From Marinobacter salexigens (lineage in GTDB: Bacteria; Pseudomonadota; Gammaproteobacteria; Pseudomonadales; Oleiphilaceae): a stretch of DNA of 64,000 nt. Position 1 is the first letter of the stretch. Each line of letters opens with the position of its first letter. Under the pieces are notes generated by a model. That model ran no database searches and was not told the DNA's origin. It was given only the letters and a program-made list of their open reading frames with translations. This document shows, piece after piece, positions 26,304-36,660 of the stretch. The DNA is taken from positions 60,980 through 124,979 of the forward strand of contig NZ_JAHKPV010000007.1 of NCBI RefSeq assembly GCF_018860765.1, read 5' to 3'. Position numbers and translations under genes: made by a program.

Positions 26304-28424
26304 TTAATCAGAAAAGTCAGTCGGCTGCTCGCCTTCCTTAACTTCCTTCATAGACAGCTTCACACGGCCACGATTGTCCACATCCAAAACCTTGACCAGA
26401 ACTTCCTGACCTTCGCTCAACTCGTCAGTCACGTTCTCGATCCTGCGATCAGAAATCTGGGAAATGTGCACCAGACCATCCTTGCCAGGCAGAATGTTAA
26501 CAAAAGCACCAAAGTCTACAATGCGCTCAACGCGTCCCTTGTAGATAGCATTAACTTCGATCTCCGCAGTGATCTCCTTAACCCGGTTAACCGCCGCTTG
26601 GGCCGCTTCCTGATTATCTGCATAGATCTTCACATTACCGTCGTCATCGAGATCAATAGAAGCGCCAGTCTCTTCACAGATAGAACGGATCATAGAACCG
26701 CCCTTACCGATCACGTCACGGATCTTCTCAGGATTAATCTTGATCGCAGTAATGCTCGGGGCCCGCGGAGACAGCTCGGTGCGTGACTCGGAAATAACCT
26801 TGTTCATCTCAACCAAGATGTGCTGACGAGCATCGTGAGCCTGCTCAAGGGCAAGCTCCATGATTTCGTCCGTAATACCCTGAATCTTGATATCCATCTG
26901 CAGAGCAGTAATACCGTCTTTAGTACCCGCAACCTTGAAGTCCATATCACCCAGATGATCCTCGTCACCTAGAATGTCAGTCAAGATGGCAAACTTATCG
27001 CCTTCCTTAACCAGACCCATGGCAATACCAGCAACTGGCGCCTTCAAGGGAACACCAGCATCCATCAGCGCCAAACTTGAACCACAAACAGACGCCATAG
27101 AGCTAGAGCCGTTAGACTCAGTAATCTCGGATACCGCACGAATAGCATACGGGAACTCTTCCATAGTTGGCATAACGGCCATCACACCGCGCTTAGCCAA
27201 ACGACCATGGCCCACTTCACGACGCCCAGGCGTACCAACACGGCCAGCTTCACCTACAGAATATGGAGGGAAGTTGTAGTGAAACAGGAACGGGTCTTTA
27301 CGCTCGCCTTCTAACGCATCGATCGTCTGCACGTCGCGGGAGGTACCCAGTGTAGTGGTAACAATTGCCTGAGTTTCACCGCGGGTGAACAGTGCAGAAC
27401 CGTGCACACTCGGCAGGATACCCACTTCGATCTCAATCGGGCGAACCGTTTTGTTATCACGGCCATCAATACGCGGCTTGCCATCGATTACCTGCTGGCG
27501 AACAACGGTCTTCTCGACTTTTCCGAAGTACTTTTTAACGTCATCTGCGGAAGGCTGGCCTTCCTCTTCGCCTGCAAGCTTCTCAACAGCAGCCGTTTTG
27601 ATTTCACCAAGACGCTCGTAACGAGCCATCTTGTCGTGAATGCCATAGGCCTCACCAATGGTGCCAGCAAACTCAGCCTTGATCGCATCCAGCAGCTCCG
27701 TGTTTTCAGCAGCTGGCTGCCACTCCCGGCGGGGCTTACCATGCTCGGCTGCAAACTCTTTGATAGCTGTAACCGCAGCCTGCATTTCCTGATGCGCAAA
27801 CAGAACGCCACCGAACATCTGATCTTCGCTCAGGCCTTTGGCTTCGGATTCAACCATCAGAACGGCGTCTTCGGTACCCGCAACCACCATATCTAGCAAA
27901 GAGGTTTGCAGATCTTCAAAGCTCGGGTTTAGGAAATAGCCTTTCTCGCTGGTGTAACCAACACGACTCGCACCGATTGGGCCAGCGAAAGGAATCCCGG
28001 AAATCGACAAGGCGGCCGAAGCGGCCAGCATAGCGGCAATATCTGGATCCTGCTGCTTGCTCGAGGACATAACCGTACAAATAACCTGCGTCTCGTTCAT
28101 GTAGCCGCTCGGGAAGAGCGGACGAATCGGACGGTCGATCAGGCGCGATGTCAGGGTTTCTTTCTCGGAAGGGCGACCTTCACGTTTGAAGAAACCGCCG
28201 GGAATTTTACCTACGGCATAGGTTTTTTCGAAATAATTAACGGTCAACGGGAAGAACGGCTGACCCGGTTTGGCTTCTTTGGCACCAACAACGGTACCGA
28301 GAACCGAAATATCACCAATGGTGACAAGAACGGAACCCGAAGCCTGACGGGCAATGCGGCCCGTTTCCAGAGTGACGGTTTCGCCGCCTAGCTCAAATGA
28401 TTTTTTACGCGGTTGCAGATCCAC
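26304..28424 (-). CDS. pnp: Polyribonucleotide nucleotidyltransferase (PNPase)
   Basis: A 706-residue exoribonuclease: two RNase PH domains (first ending about 230, second about 310-540), then a KH domain ([20 protein letters not shown]) and an S1 domain ([20 protein letters not shown]). It degrades mRNA 3' to 5' by phosphorolysis, usually in the degradosome. The start is taken as GTG at 28424, because AGGAG lies six bases upstream and the resulting N-terminus ([14 protein letters not shown]) matches the length of pseudomonad PNPase; the longer ATG reading to 28478 lacks such a site. It follows rpsO after a 300-base gap with hairpins. Confidence 0.95.
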   Translation of the reverse strand: MDLQPRKKSFELGGETVTLETGRIARQASGSVLVTIGDISVLGTVVGAKEAKPGQPFFPLTVNYFEKTYAVGKIPGGFFKREGRPSEKETLTSRLIDRPIRPLFPSGYMNETQVICTVMSSSKQQDPDIAAMLAASAALSISGIPFAGPIGASRVGYTSEKGYFLNPSFEDLQTSLLDMVVAGTEDAVLMVESEAKGLSEDQMFGGVLFAHQEMQAAVTAIKEFAAEHGKPRREWQPAAENTELLDAIKAEFAGTIGEAYGIHDKMARYERLGEIKTAAVEKLAGEEEGQPSADDVKKYFGKVEKTVVRQQVIDGKPRIDGRDNKTVRPIEIEVGILPSVHGSALFTRGETQAIVTTTLGTSRDVQTIDALEGERKDPFLFHYNFPPYSVGEAGRVGTPGRREVGHGRLAKRGVMAVMPTMEEFPYAIRAVSEITESNGSSSMASVCGSSLALMDAGVPLKAPVAGIAMGLVKEGDKFAILTDILGDEDHLGDMDFKVAGTKDGITALQMDIKIQGITDEIMELALEQAHDARQHILVEMNKVISESRTELSPRAPSITAIKINPEKIRDVIGKGGSMIRSICEETGASIDLDDDGNVKIYADNQEAAQAAVNRVKEITAEIEVNAIYKGRVERIVDFGAFVNILPGKDGLVHISQISDRRIENVTDELSEGQEVLVKVLDVDNRGRVKLSMKEVKEGEQPTDFSD

Positions 28425-28494
28425 AACGAACTCCTGCGTTATCTGTTCAGAATGATTGTAACGTGATTCTGAAGACACTCTGCCTGAAAGCTAA

Positions 28495-28567
28495 CAGGCT
28501 GTTGTAAAACCCCGGCCAGAGAATCGATACGCTGCTGATGCGTAGCGCCCGGGCTTTCAACAACCTG
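28495..28567 (-). promoter_or_regulatory. Long stem-loop in the pnp leader
   Basis: On the minus strand CAGGTTGTTG..AAGCCCGG pairs imperfectly with CCGGGGTTTTACAACAGCCTG, forming a long stem about 70 bases upstream of the pnp start. In E. coli a comparable leader stem is cut by RNase III and is the target of PNPase autoregulation; the same role here is inference. The arms-plus-core arrangement is also reminiscent of the dispersed elements, but the core sequence differs. Confidence 0.5.
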
Positions 28568-28640
28568 CTATCAATTTCAGCTTTCCAATACGACAGAAAA
28601 GCTCAGATTCACTAATATATTCATGGTAGTTATGAAAAGC

Positions 28641-28705
28641 ACAACCGGCAGGCCCCGTAAGGAACCCACCGGCTGTTGGCTACAACCGAAACAACCGGTG
28701 TAGCC
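28641..28705 (-). terminator. Hairpin pair after rpsO
   Basis: Two adjacent stem-loops follow the rpsO stop: GGCTACA/TGTAGCC (28678-28705) and ACAGCCGG/CCGGTTGT (28641-28676). Only the short CTTTTC tract after the second is U-rich, so termination is likely partial, with read-through into pnp. Confidence 0.5.
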
Positions 28706-28725
28706 CTCAGGTCATAAGACCAGAT

Positions 28726-28995
28726 TTAGCGACGCAGACCTAGACGCTTGATCAGCTCTAGATAACGATCGCCATTCTTCTTACGAAGGTAGTCCAGCAG
28801 CTTACGACGCTGGTTTACCATCCGAATAAGACCACGGCGGGAATGGTGATCCTGCTTGTTGGCCTTGAAGTGACCCTGCAGCTTGTTGATGTTGGCGCTC
28901 AGCAGTGCAACTTGCACTTCCGGGGAACCGGTATCACCTTCAGCTTGCTGGTAGTCCTTAACGATCTGTGCTTTTTCATTGGCAGACAATGCCAT
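28726..28995 (-). CDS. rpsO: 30S ribosomal protein S15
   Basis: An 89-residue ribosomal protein of standard length, with [24 protein letters not shown] and the rRNA-binding [21 protein letters not shown] in which conserved His and Arg residues contact 16S helices 20-22. It is part of the rimP-to-pnp series, 78 bases after truB. Confidence 0.98.
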   Translation of the reverse strand: MALSANEKAQIVKDYQQAEGDTGSPEVQVALLSANINKLQGHFKANKQDHHSRRGLIRMVNQRRKLLDYLRKKNGDRYLELIKRLGLRR

Positions 28996-29073
28996 AACTC
29001 ACCTCAATGTTTGCGATGCTGTCAAATCCGGCCGAACCGCGCATCTCTACAGCCCGGCTAGACAGCGGCTTGC

Positions 29074-30003
29074 CTAACGCCTACCGCTGTCACTCACCAA
29101 TCGACGGGGAACCAATTTGGTTTCCTCGCCTTCTGGCAATGCTTCTGCCAAACCTACAAAGCCTTCGTTGCCGTATACTCGAACAAAGCCATCATAAGCC
29201 CGGCCCGGTATTCTAACCGGTTGTCCATTCAATATCGACACCAGAGGCTGGCCCGACAATCGGTGTTCCGGGAACATGGAAAGCGCCGCATCGGGTGCCA
29301 CCAAAAGACCATCGAGACTTTCACCGCGCTCGCGCATTGCCTCAAGATCAGGTACTGCATGCACATCCTCCAACGTGAACCCGGCAGCCAGTGTGCGTCG
29401 AAGCTCGACCACATGAGCGCCACACCCCAGCACCTCGCCGATATCCTCAACGAGTGAGCGAATGTACGTACCTTTAGTGCACTTTACAGCGATATCCAGC
29501 TCATTTTCACGTACATCCAGAAGCCGAAGCTCGTAGATGGTTACCGGGCGCGCAGGTCTCTCCACTTCTATGCCTTCGCGGGCATATTCATAAAGCGGTC
29601 GACCGTTGTGCTTAAGCGCGGAGTACATGGAGGGAACTTGTTGGATATCACCACGGAACTGTTCGAGCACTGACTCAAGCACTTCCGGTGTAAGGTTGTC
29701 TGGTACTGGTTTAGTGGCAACGACAGCCCCCTCACTGTCACCGGTTTCGGTACGCTCACCGAGCCGTGCAGTGGCAATGTAGGCCTTATCGCTATCCAGC
29801 ATCATTTGGGAGAATTTGGTGGCTTCACCGAAACACAGGGGAAGCACTCCGGTTGCTAGAGGGTCGAGAGCACCCGTATGGCCTGCCTTCGCTGCGCCAT
29901 AGAGGCGCTTGACCTCCTGCAAAATGCCGTTAGAGGTAATACCCAACGGCTTATCGATGACCAGAATGCCATTAACATCACGGCCTTTGCGTCTGCGGCT
30001 CAA
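29074..30003 (-). CDS. truB: tRNA pseudouridine-55 synthase
   Basis: A 309-residue enzyme that forms pseudouridine 55 in the T loop of tRNA. Family motifs are [14 protein letters not shown] at the N-terminus, [12 protein letters not shown] with the catalytic Asp (about residue 48), and [17 protein letters not shown]. The C-terminal part is a PUA-like domain. It overlaps rbfA by four bases (coupled translation). Confidence 0.97.
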   Translation of the reverse strand: MSRRRKGRDVNGILVIDKPLGITSNGILQEVKRLYGAAKAGHTGALDPLATGVLPLCFGEATKFSQMMLDSDKAYIATARLGERTETGDSEGAVVATKPVPDNLTPEVLESVLEQFRGDIQQVPSMYSALKHNGRPLYEYAREGIEVERPARPVTIYELRLLDVRENELDIAVKCTKGTYIRSLVEDIGEVLGCGAHVVELRRTLAAGFTLEDVHAVPDLEAMRERGESLDGLLVAPDAALSMFPEHRLSGQPLVSILNGQPVRIPGRAYDGFVRVYGNEGFVGLAEALPEGEETKLVPRRLVSDSGRR

Positions 30004-30434
30004 GCGTTTGACTCCGGGTCATTTCCATCATCATTCGGGCTATCGCCGTTCCGTTCGACGGCTGACTTATCACCAACCGCTTCGCGGATCAGACTGTCCA
30101 TTCTACGGCTGTAGCCTTGAAGCGCATCAAAGTGGAAGCGAAGCTGGGGTATTACCCGCAGCTTCATCGCCCTTCCCACTTGACCACGAAGGAACCCGGC
30201 CGCTCGGTTCAATACCGAAATCGAATCTTTTACCTCGGGAGAATCAGCAGTGAGCTCCTCGGTGGTCAACAGAGAGACATAGATATCGGCGTAGCCAAGG
30301 TCACGACTGACCTTGACTGCGTTCACCGTTACCATGCCGAGCCGCGGATCCTTGACTTCGCGCTGAATCAACTGCGCAAGCTCACGCTGCATCTGATCGC
30401 CAATGCGATCAATACGACTGAACTCTCTAGGCAT
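30000..30434 (-). CDS. rbfA: 30S ribosome-binding factor A
   Basis: A 144-residue assembly factor for the 16S rRNA 5' end. The KH-type fold is recognised by [24 protein letters not shown], followed by [19 protein letters not shown] and [13 protein letters not shown] charged tail of about 20 residues ([16 protein letters not shown]) extends beyond the usual core. Start and stop touch infB and truB, so the three are translated as a coupled unit. Confidence 0.96.
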   Translation of the reverse strand: MPREFSRIDRIGDQMQRELAQLIQREVKDPRLGMVTVNAVKVSRDLGYADIYVSLLTTEELTADSPEVKDSISVLNRAAGFLRGQVGRAMKLRVIPQLRFHFDALQGYSRRMDSLIREAVGDKSAVERNGDSPNDDGNDPESNA

Positions 30435-32989
30435 TAGGCCCCCGTAGATTCGAGCTTACGCTCGACTCTGATCCGGTCGAAGACTTCAATCTGGTCACCG
30501 ACCTTCACGTCGTAGCCTTTAACACCGATACCACATTCCATACCGTTGCGAACTTCGGGTACGTCATCCTTAAAGCGACGCAGTGATTCCAGCTCGCCTT
30601 CAAAGATAACCACGTTGTCGCGCAGTACACGAATCGGCTTGTTCCGGTACACGTTACCTTCCGTAACCATGCAGCCAGCAACCTGACCAAACTTCGGTGA
30701 GCGGAATACGTCGCGAACATCGGCAACACCAACTATGTCTTCGCGGAATTCCGGTGCCAACATGCCTGTCAAGGCACCTTTCACATCATCAAGTAGGTTA
30801 TAGATAATGCTGTAGTAGCGTAAGTCGAGACCTTCTTGCTCAACAAGGCGCTTGGATGCTGTATCGGCACGCACGTTGAACCCGAAAATAACGGCGCTGG
30901 TTGCCATTGCAAGGCTAACATCTGTCTCGGCAATACCACCAACGCCGGAAGACACGATTTTCACCTGAACTTCGTCGTTACCCAGATCTTGCAGGGACTT
31001 GGTGATTGCTTCCAGAGAACCACGAACGTCGGTTTTCAGAACAACGTTGAGGGTTTTAACCTCATCTTTGCCCATATTCTCAAACAGGTTCTCAAGCTTG
31101 GCTGCTTGTGCACGCTGCAACCGCTGTTCACGCTCACGAATGTGGCGGAATTCTGCAAGTTCTTTGGCCTTGCGCTCATCAGCTACCGCAAAGAACTCGT
31201 CGCCAGCGTTTGGCGTTCCATTCAAGCCAAGAATCTCGACGGGAATAGACGGGCCAGCTTCTTTAACTGGCTTGCCGGCCTCATCGGTCATCGCACGAAC
31301 TTTACCGAAGAAGGAACCTGCAACAACCATATCGCCCTGACGCAGAGTACCGTTCTGAACCAGAACAGTGGCAACAGACCCACGTCCACGCTCGAGACTG
31401 GACTCAACCACAACGCCATTAGCCGGTGCATCAGGAGAGGCCTGCAGCTCAAGGATCTCGGCTTGCAGCAGAACCGCTTCAAGCAATGTATCAACGCCTT
31501 CACCAGAGTGCGCAGAGATGGGCACAAACTGAACGTCGCCACCCCAGTCTTCCGGAATAACTTCGATCGCTGCCAATTCGTTCTTCACGCGGTCCGGATC
31601 TGCCTGTTCTTTATCCATCTTGGTGATTGCCACCACGATAGGAACACCAGCAGAGCGGGCGTGTTGCACGGCTTCTTTGGTCTGCGGCATCACACCGTCG
31701 TCGGATGCAACAACCAGAATAACGATATCAGTACATTGGGCACCGCGAGCACGCATTGCGGTGAACGCGGCGTGACCCGGTGTATCCAAGAACGAAATCA
31801 TGCCCTGATCGGTTTCTACATGGTAGGCGCCAATATGCTGGGTAATACCACCAGACTCACCGGACGCAACTTTGGTACGGCGAATGTAGTCCAACAACGA
31901 CGTCTTACCGTGGTCTACGTGGCCCATTACACTCACAACCGGAGCACGCTTGGCTTTTTCCTTGCCTTCCACTTTGAATTCGCTGAGCACGTCATGCTCA
32001 AACGCGTCATCACTAATAGGCTTAGCTTTATGACCCAATTCCTCAACAACCAGTGTTGATGTCTCCTGGTCCAGAGGCTGATTAATGGTTGCCATCACGC
32101 CCATGCCCATCAACACTTTGATGACATCACCGGATTTAACGGCCATACGTTGGGCGAGATCGCCTACGGTAATTACTTCAGGAACTTCTACTTCTCTGAC
32201 CATTGGTTTGGTCGGCCTCTCGAAGCCATGACGCTTCTCTTTGGGTTTCTTTTTGGCCCGCAACGGCTTGCGCAATGTGGTGTCATCATCGTCATCTGAG
32301 ATTACCACTGGAGCGTCTGCAGGGCGATTACGCGGCCCACGATGGCCAGCCTGTTTCTTTTTCGGCTTGCCTTCTTCGGTTTCGTTGCCACGCTCACGAA
32401 CCTTGTCTTTCTTCTTCTTGGGCTTACGGTCTTTGCCTTCACCCTCTGGCGGCGGCATAGGCATATCTTCCGGCGCAACTGCAGGCTCCGGTTCCGCGGC
32501 TTGTTTAGGCTCAGCCTTGGCTGCAGGTGCCGGCTCTTCAGCAACTGGCGCCTCTACTTTAGGCTCTTCAGCAGGAGCCTCCGTTTCTGCCTGCGGAGCT
32601 GTTACATTCTCAACCTGTTCGGCCTGCGGTTGCTCCACTTTCTGCTCTTCCGGCAACTCTTCAGCTGTCGGCGTTGCCGCTTCCGGCTCCGGCTGTAATT
32701 CCGCACGCTTTACATAGGTACGGCGCTTGCGCACTTCCACATTCACGGTCTTGGCTTTACCCGCCTTGAGCGTAGTTGTGGTTTTGCGCTTAAGCGTAAT
32801 CTTGTTCGGCTCAGCGCCTGCTTCACCGTGGGTCTTTCTCAGATAAGCCAGCAACTGCTGCTTCTCATCACTGGAAACAGCGTCGTTTTCAGAGCGGGCT
32901 TTCAGGCCAGCCTCCACGATCTGCTTCAGCAAACGATCCACGGGAGCGCCTACATCATCGGCCAGTTGTTTTACCGTTACTTCAGCCAT
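30434..32989 (-). CDS. infB: Translation initiation factor IF-2
   Basis: An 851-residue GTPase. An N-terminal helical domain (about 1-55) is followed by a long Ala/Glu/Pro and Lys-rich linker to about 260. The G domain has G1 [10 protein letters not shown]3 DTPGHAAF and, in place of the usual NKxD G4 motif, ITKMD. The C-terminal domains bind fMet-tRNA. IF-2 places initiator tRNA on the 30S subunit. The start at 32989 is an ATG preceded by a GGAGG-type site. The gene sits between nusA and rbfA as in all related genomes. The Asn-to-Thr change at G4 was checked in the DNA (31613-31624) and is discussed as a finding. Confidence 0.97.
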   Translation of the reverse strand: MAEVTVKQLADDVGAPVDRLLKQIVEAGLKARSENDAVSSDEKQQLLAYLRKTHGEAGAEPNKITLKRKTTTTLKAGKAKTVNVEVRKRRTYVKRAELQPEPEAATPTAEELPEEQKVEQPQAEQVENVTAPQAETEAPAEEPKVEAPVAEEPAPAAKAEPKQAAEPEPAVAPEDMPMPPPEGEGKDRKPKKKKDKVRERGNETEEGKPKKKQAGHRGPRNRPADAPVVISDDDDDTTLRKPLRAKKKPKEKRHGFERPTKPMVREVEVPEVITVGDLAQRMAVKSGDVIKVLMGMGVMATINQPLDQETSTLVVEELGHKAKPISDDAFEHDVLSEFKVEGKEKAKRAPVVSVMGHVDHGKTSLLDYIRRTKVASGESGGITQHIGAYHVETDQGMISFLDTPGHAAFTAMRARGAQCTDIVILVVASDDGVMPQTKEAVQHARSAGVPIVVAITKMDKEQADPDRVKNELAAIEVIPEDWGGDVQFVPISAHSGEGVDTLLEAVLLQAEILELQASPDAPANGVVVESSLERGRGSVATVLVQNGTLRQGDMVVAGSFFGKVRAMTDEAGKPVKEAGPSIPVEILGLNGTPNAGDEFFAVADERKAKELAEFRHIREREQRLQRAQAAKLENLFENMGKDEVKTLNVVLKTDVRGSLEAITKSLQDLGNDEVQVKIVSSGVGGIAETDVSLAMATSAVIFGFNVRADTASKRLVEQEGLDLRYYSIIYNLLDDVKGALTGMLAPEFREDIVGVADVRDVFRSPKFGQVAGCMVTEGNVYRNKPIRVLRDNVVIFEGELESLRRFKDDVPEVRNGMECGIGVKGYDVKVGDQIEVFDRIRVERKLESTGA

Positions 32990-33006
32990 ACTGGTCTCCT
33001 CCCGAA

Positions 33007-34500
33007 TTAAGCCTGGTCTTCAAACCAGGGGGCGCGTGCGATCATAATCAACTGTCCCGCACGCTCTTCATCCATACCTTCGATATCGAGCAAATCGTCA
33101 ACCGACTGCTCCGCCAGATCTTCCATGGTGCGCACACCCATGCCGGCGAGCTTAAACGCCAGACCACGATCCATCTCGTCCATACCCAAAAGATCTTCTG
33201 CAGGCTCTGCACCATCGAGGGCTTCTTCACTAGCCAGGGCCTGATTTAGCAACGCATCCTTAGCGCGACGACGTAGTTCGGTGACTGTGTCTTCGTCGAA
33301 ACCGTCAATCGCTAACATTTCTTCCATAGGTACGTAGGCAACCTCTTCAATGGAGGTAAAGCCTTCATCAATCATAACGCCAGCAAATTCTTCGTCCACA
33401 TCAAGGTGGGTGGTAAAGTGCTCAACCAGCGCATTGTACTCTTGCTCCTGACGCTCACCGGCCTCCTCTTCCGTCATCACGTTAAGAGTCCAACCCGTCA
33501 ATTCTGTAGCCAAACGAACGTTCTGCCCATTTCGGCCGATGGCCTGTGCCAAATTGTCTTCGGCCACAGCCACTTCCATAGTATGGCGGTCTTCGTCCAT
33601 CAGGATCGAAGCAACTTCTGCTGGCGCCATGGCGTTAATCACCAATTGAGCTGGGTTATCATCCCAAAGCACAATATCGACACGCTCGCCGCCCAATTCA
33701 TTGGAAACAGCCTGAACACGGGATCCCCGCATGCCTACACAGGCACCAACCGGGTCAATGCGACGGTCGTTGGTTTTCACCGCGATCTTAGCGCGGGAAC
33801 CAGGGTCTCGGGCAGCGCCACGGATCTCGATCAACTCTTCAGCAATTTCCGGAACTTCAATACGGAACAGCTCTACCAGCATCTGCGGTGCAGAGCGGCT
33901 CAGGATGAGTTGCGGGCCACGGTGATCTGTACGGATCTCCAACAACAGTGAACGCACCCTATCTCCCATACGGAAGGTTTCCCGCGGAATCAAGTGCTCT
34001 CTCGGTAACAGAGCTTCGGCGTTGGCACCAAGGTCCACGATAACGTTATCACGGGTAACCTTTTTGACCGTACCTGAAACCAGTTCACCAACACGGTCGC
34101 GATAGCTGTCAACGATTTTACTGCGCTCAGCTTCGCGAACCTTTTGGAAGATGATCTGCTTTGCAGCCTGAGCTCCGATGCGGCCGAAGGCAACTGATTC
34201 TGCCTTCTCTTCATAGGTATCGCCAGGCTTCAACGCTGGGTCGATTTCCTCTGCTTCCTGTAGCGTTAGCTCAGTACCCAATGCAGGCACCGCATCGTTG
34301 TCAACCACCAGCCAACGGCGGAAAGTTTCATACTCACCGGTGCGACGGTCAATGGACACGCGCACATCCGACTCTTCATCTTCGTAACGTTTTTTCGCAG
34401 CGGTGGCGAGGGCCAACTCGATTGCCTCGAAAATCACATCCTTCTCGACGCCTTTTTCGTTCGAGACGGCTTCAACCACCAGCAAGATCTCTTTACTCAT
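33007..34500 (-). CDS. nusA: Transcription termination/antitermination factor NusA
   Basis: A 497-residue RNA polymerase-binding factor: N-terminal domain (1-125), S1 domain (about 135-200, [18 protein letters not shown]), two KH domains (about 230-345, including [18 protein letters not shown]), and two C-terminal acidic repeats ([34 protein letters not shown]). The ATG at 34500 was chosen since AGGG lies upstream and [12 protein letters not shown] is the standard start. It lies between rimP and infB. Confidence 0.97.
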   Translation of the reverse strand: MSKEILLVVEAVSNEKGVEKDVIFEAIELALATAAKKRYEDEESDVRVSIDRRTGEYETFRRWLVVDNDAVPALGTELTLQEAEEIDPALKPGDTYEEKAESVAFGRIGAQAAKQIIFQKVREAERSKIVDSYRDRVGELVSGTVKKVTRDNVIVDLGANAEALLPREHLIPRETFRMGDRVRSLLLEIRTDHRGPQLILSRSAPQMLVELFRIEVPEIAEELIEIRGAARDPGSRAKIAVKTNDRRIDPVGACVGMRGSRVQAVSNELGGERVDIVLWDDNPAQLVINAMAPAEVASILMDEDRHTMEVAVAEDNLAQAIGRNGQNVRLATELTGWTLNVMTEEEAGERQEQEYNALVEHFTTHLDVDEEFAGVMIDEGFTSIEEVAYVPMEEMLAIDGFDEDTVTELRRRAKDALLNQALASEEALDGAEPAEDLLGMDEMDRGLAFKLAGMGVRTMEDLAEQSVDDLLDIEGMDEERAGQLIMIARAPWFEDQA

Positions 34501-34554
34501 TGGATTGCCCTGCCCTAAAAATAAACTGTGCATCTACTGAGTTGTTCAAATAGC

Positions 34555-35016
34555 TCACTCGAATACCGGAATGATTTGGGCTTTTTCAATGCTGTCGAAA
34601 GGCAGTAAATACTCGTGATCATCAACAACCACGACCACATCATCACCTTCCACACCCTTTATTAGCCCCTGAAACTTGCGGCGGCCTTCAAACGCCATAC
34701 GCAAGCGAATTTGTACTTGATGCCCCACAAACGCCTGATATTGCTCAGGCCGGAATAGCGGTCTATCCATTCCAGGGGACGAAACTTCAAGCGTATATTC
34801 AGTTTGGATGGGATCTTCCACATCCATTACGCCACTGATCTGGCGGCTGACTTTTTCGCAATCGTCGATACCTATACCCTTCTCGGCATCGTCTATAAAG
34901 ACCCGCAGCATGGATTGGTAGCCCTTCGAGCGATACTCAATACCCCAGAACTCGTAACCCAAACCTTCCACCACAGGGCGAAGTATGTCTTCCAGTTGTT
35001 TAAGCTTGCCTGACAA
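34555..35016 (-). CDS. rimP: Ribosome maturation factor RimP
   Basis: A 153-residue factor for 30S assembly. Recognised by [43 protein letters not shown] and [14 protein letters not shown], ending in the Sm-like domain ([20 protein letters not shown]). The start is read as TTG at 35016 because the protein then begins [12 protein letters not shown] like pseudomonad RimP and GGAG lies ten bases before it; no ATG fits. A TTG start behind two terminators suggests restrained expression of the first gene. Confidence 0.95.
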   Translation of the reverse strand: MSGKLKQLEDILRPVVEGLGYEFWGIEYRSKGYQSMLRVFIDDAEKGIGIDDCEKVSRQISGVMDVEDPIQTEYTLEVSSPGMDRPLFRPEQYQAFVGHQVQIRLRMAFEGRRKFQGLIKGVEGDDVVVVVDDHEYLLPFDSIEKAQIIPVFE

Positions 35017-35057
35017 GTTAGGCGGTCTCCGTTATGTAATTTACTGGCCCCAAAAAC

Positions 35058-35086
35058 AAAAAAAGGGCTGTTAGCCAGCCCTTTTT
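35058..35086 (-). terminator. Intrinsic terminator in the rimP leader (second)
   Basis: On the minus strand AAAAAGGGCTG pairs with CAGCCC and is followed by a seven-base T-run. It lies about 40 bases before rimP and downstream of the operon promoter, so it must be read through for rimP-nusA-infB expression. Confidence 0.85.
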
Positions 35087-35121
35087 ACGCACCAGGGCCC
35101 GTTGTGCCAGGCCCCTTAATC

Positions 35122-35149
35122 AAAAAGCCCCGATAACTGGGGCCTTTTG
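35122..35149 (-). terminator. Intrinsic terminator in the rimP leader (first)
   Basis: On the minus strand GGCCCCAGTTATCGGGGC followed by TTTTTG. It would release an RNA of roughly 120 bases started at the promoter 35256-35284. Confidence 0.85.
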
Positions 35150-35255
35150 TTGCAAGAACTCGCAGGAAGCAAACCGGTAAACCGCCTCCTGCTGACAGAC
35201 ACCTGGCCTGCCAGAAACCCGACTACAAAAGATGCCGGACTCCAATATTCGCCGG

Positions 35256-35284
35256 AGTATAGAGACGCCGAGCGAACTGGTCAA
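35256..35284 (-). promoter_or_regulatory. Strong promoter for the rimP-nusA-infB operon leader
   Basis: Minus-strand -35 TTGACC (35279-35284), 17-base spacer and -10 TATACT (35256-35261). It sits after the tRNA-Leu terminator and before two further intrinsic terminators, so it gives either a short leader RNA or, on read-through, the whole operon mRNA. Confidence 0.75.
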
Positions 35285-35293
35285 GGACTGCTC

Positions 35294-35326
35294 AAAAAAA
35301 CGGCCTGGATAAACCAAGCCGTTTTT
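35294..35326 (-). terminator. Terminator after tRNA-Leu
   Basis: Minus-strand AAAAACGGCTTGG pairs with CCAGGCCG followed by seven T residues, ten bases beyond the tRNA 3' end. It closes the tpiA-secG-tRNA-Leu transcript. Confidence 0.88.
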
Positions 35327-35335
35327 CTTACTAAT

Positions 35336-35420
35336 TGGTGCCCAAGGCCGGACTCGAACCGGCACGGCTTTCGCCACTACCCCCTCAAGATAGCGTGTCT
35401 ACCAGTTCCACCACTTGGGC
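35336..35420 (-). tRNA. tRNA-Leu (anticodon GAG)
   Basis: An 85-base type II tRNA including encoded CCA. The acceptor arm is GCCCAAG/CTTGGGC; the anticodon stem CTATC/GGTAG holds the loop TTGAGGG with anticodon GAG; a long variable arm follows; the T arm contains GGTTCGAGTCC. It decodes CUC/CUU leucine codons. It lies six bases after secG, a conserved arrangement in pseudomonads. Confidence 0.96.
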
Positions 35421-35426
35421 AACACC

Positions 35427-35804
35427 TCACTCGAGCTCAGGGAGACCAGACTCCCCACTCTCGGTTTCGCCTTCACCAGCGCCGCCATCAACAGCACCCT
35501 CTACAGGCGCCTGACGAGATTCCGTAACCGTTGGAATCCCCGCCTCACCCGCTACTTCTGCGCGCTGCTTGGCAAACACTGCCAGCGAAAAACTTGTTAC
35601 AAAAAATACGATTGCAAGCATAGTAGTCATACGAGTCAGAAAACTACCACTACCCTGACTACCGAATACGGTCTGGGAAGCACCGCCGCCACCGAAGGCC
35701 GCGCCTGCGTCCGCACCTTTACCCTGCTGGATTAACACCAGACCCACCAGTGCCACCGCGACTACGACGTGCACAACGACTACTAGTGTTTCCATCCAAT
35801 CCAT
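35427..35804 (-). CDS. secG: Preprotein translocase subunit SecG
   Basis: A 125-residue membrane protein with two transmembrane helices (about 7-25 and 58-77) and the family motif LVLIQQGKGADAGAAFGGGGASQTVFGS in which LIQQGKGADAGAAFGGG is diagnostic. It assists SecYE in protein export. The C-terminal 40 residues are acidic and low-complexity, somewhat longer than E. coli SecG. It is in the standard place between tpiA and tRNA-Leu. Confidence 0.96.
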   Translation of the reverse strand: MDWMETLVVVVHVVVAVALVGLVLIQQGKGADAGAAFGGGGASQTVFGSQGSGSFLTRMTTMLAIVFFVTSFSLAVFAKQRAEVAGEAGIPTVTESRQAPVEGAVDGGAGEGETESGESGLPELE

Positions 35805-35828
35805 ATCAATTCTCGCGAGCCATTAGCT

Positions 35829-36584
35829 TTAAGATCTTGCCGGAAAATAACGGCAAATACTGATAAATTCTTCTGCGACCAGCGATGCACCGCCAATTAA
35901 ACCGCCGTCTATATCCGGCTCTGCAAAAAGAGCCGCTGCATTATCCGCTTTTACGCTGCCGCCGTAAAGTAGTGAAATCTCTTCGGCTGGCGCTCCCATC
36001 TCTTTCAATACAGTGCGTATCGAAGCATGCATGGCCTGAGCGTCTTCTGCAGTAGCCGTCTTACCGGTACCAATTGCCCAAACAGGTTCGTAGGCTACCA
36101 CAACATTCTTCCAGGCACCTGACACAGCCGACAAACCTTGCCGCACTTGACTCTCAACCACCGATTCGGCCGAACCCGACTCACGCTCTTCGAGAGTCTC
36201 GCCAACACACACTATGGCCGTTAAACCACTAGCAACTACCAGCGCTACTTTCTCGGCAACCAACTCATCAGTCTCGCCGAAAATCTGCCTGCGTTCAGAG
36301 TGCCCAACAAGCACGTAATCGCAGCCTGAGTCTTTGGCCATCTCCGAGGAAATTTCGCCCGTATATGCTCCCGACTGCCACTGCCCTACATTCTGAACAC
36401 CAACTGAAACAGCGCCACCGGCCTGACCCACCACGTCCCTGATATAAATTGCGGGAGGAATGATAACAACCTCCACGCCATTATCAAGAGAGCCAGCTTC
36501 AGTCCGAACATAACCCACCAGCTTTTCCGAAAGGTCTTTCGACCCGTTCATCTTCCAGTTTCCGGCTACTATCTTGCGACGCAT
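35829..36584 (-). CDS. tpiA: Triosephosphate isomerase
   Basis: A 251-residue TIM barrel interconverting dihydroxyacetone phosphate and glyceraldehyde 3-phosphate. Catalytic residues are in AGNWKMNG (Lys, about 11), VLVGHSERR (His) and VVAYEPVWAIGTG (Glu); the phosphate-binding LLYGGSVK is near the end. The ATG at 36584 gives the family N-terminus MRRKIVAGNWK and has GGGA seven bases before it; longer in-frame readings do not. Confidence 0.97.
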   Translation of the reverse strand: MRRKIVAGNWKMNGSKDLSEKLVGYVRTEAGSLDNGVEVVIIPPAIYIRDVVGQAGGAVSVGVQNVGQWQSGAYTGEISSEMAKDSGCDYVLVGHSERRQIFGETDELVAEKVALVVASGLTAIVCVGETLEERESGSAESVVESQVRQGLSAVSGAWKNVVVAYEPVWAIGTGKTATAEDAQAMHASIRTVLKEMGAPAEEISLLYGGSVKADNAAALFAEPDIDGGLIGGASLVAEEFISICRYFPARS

Positions 36585-36660
36585 AACAATTCCCGAATGT
36601 AAGGGAGGGCGCACTATACAGCAGTCCCTCAGAACAGACAACAGCTTGAAACCAACAAAA

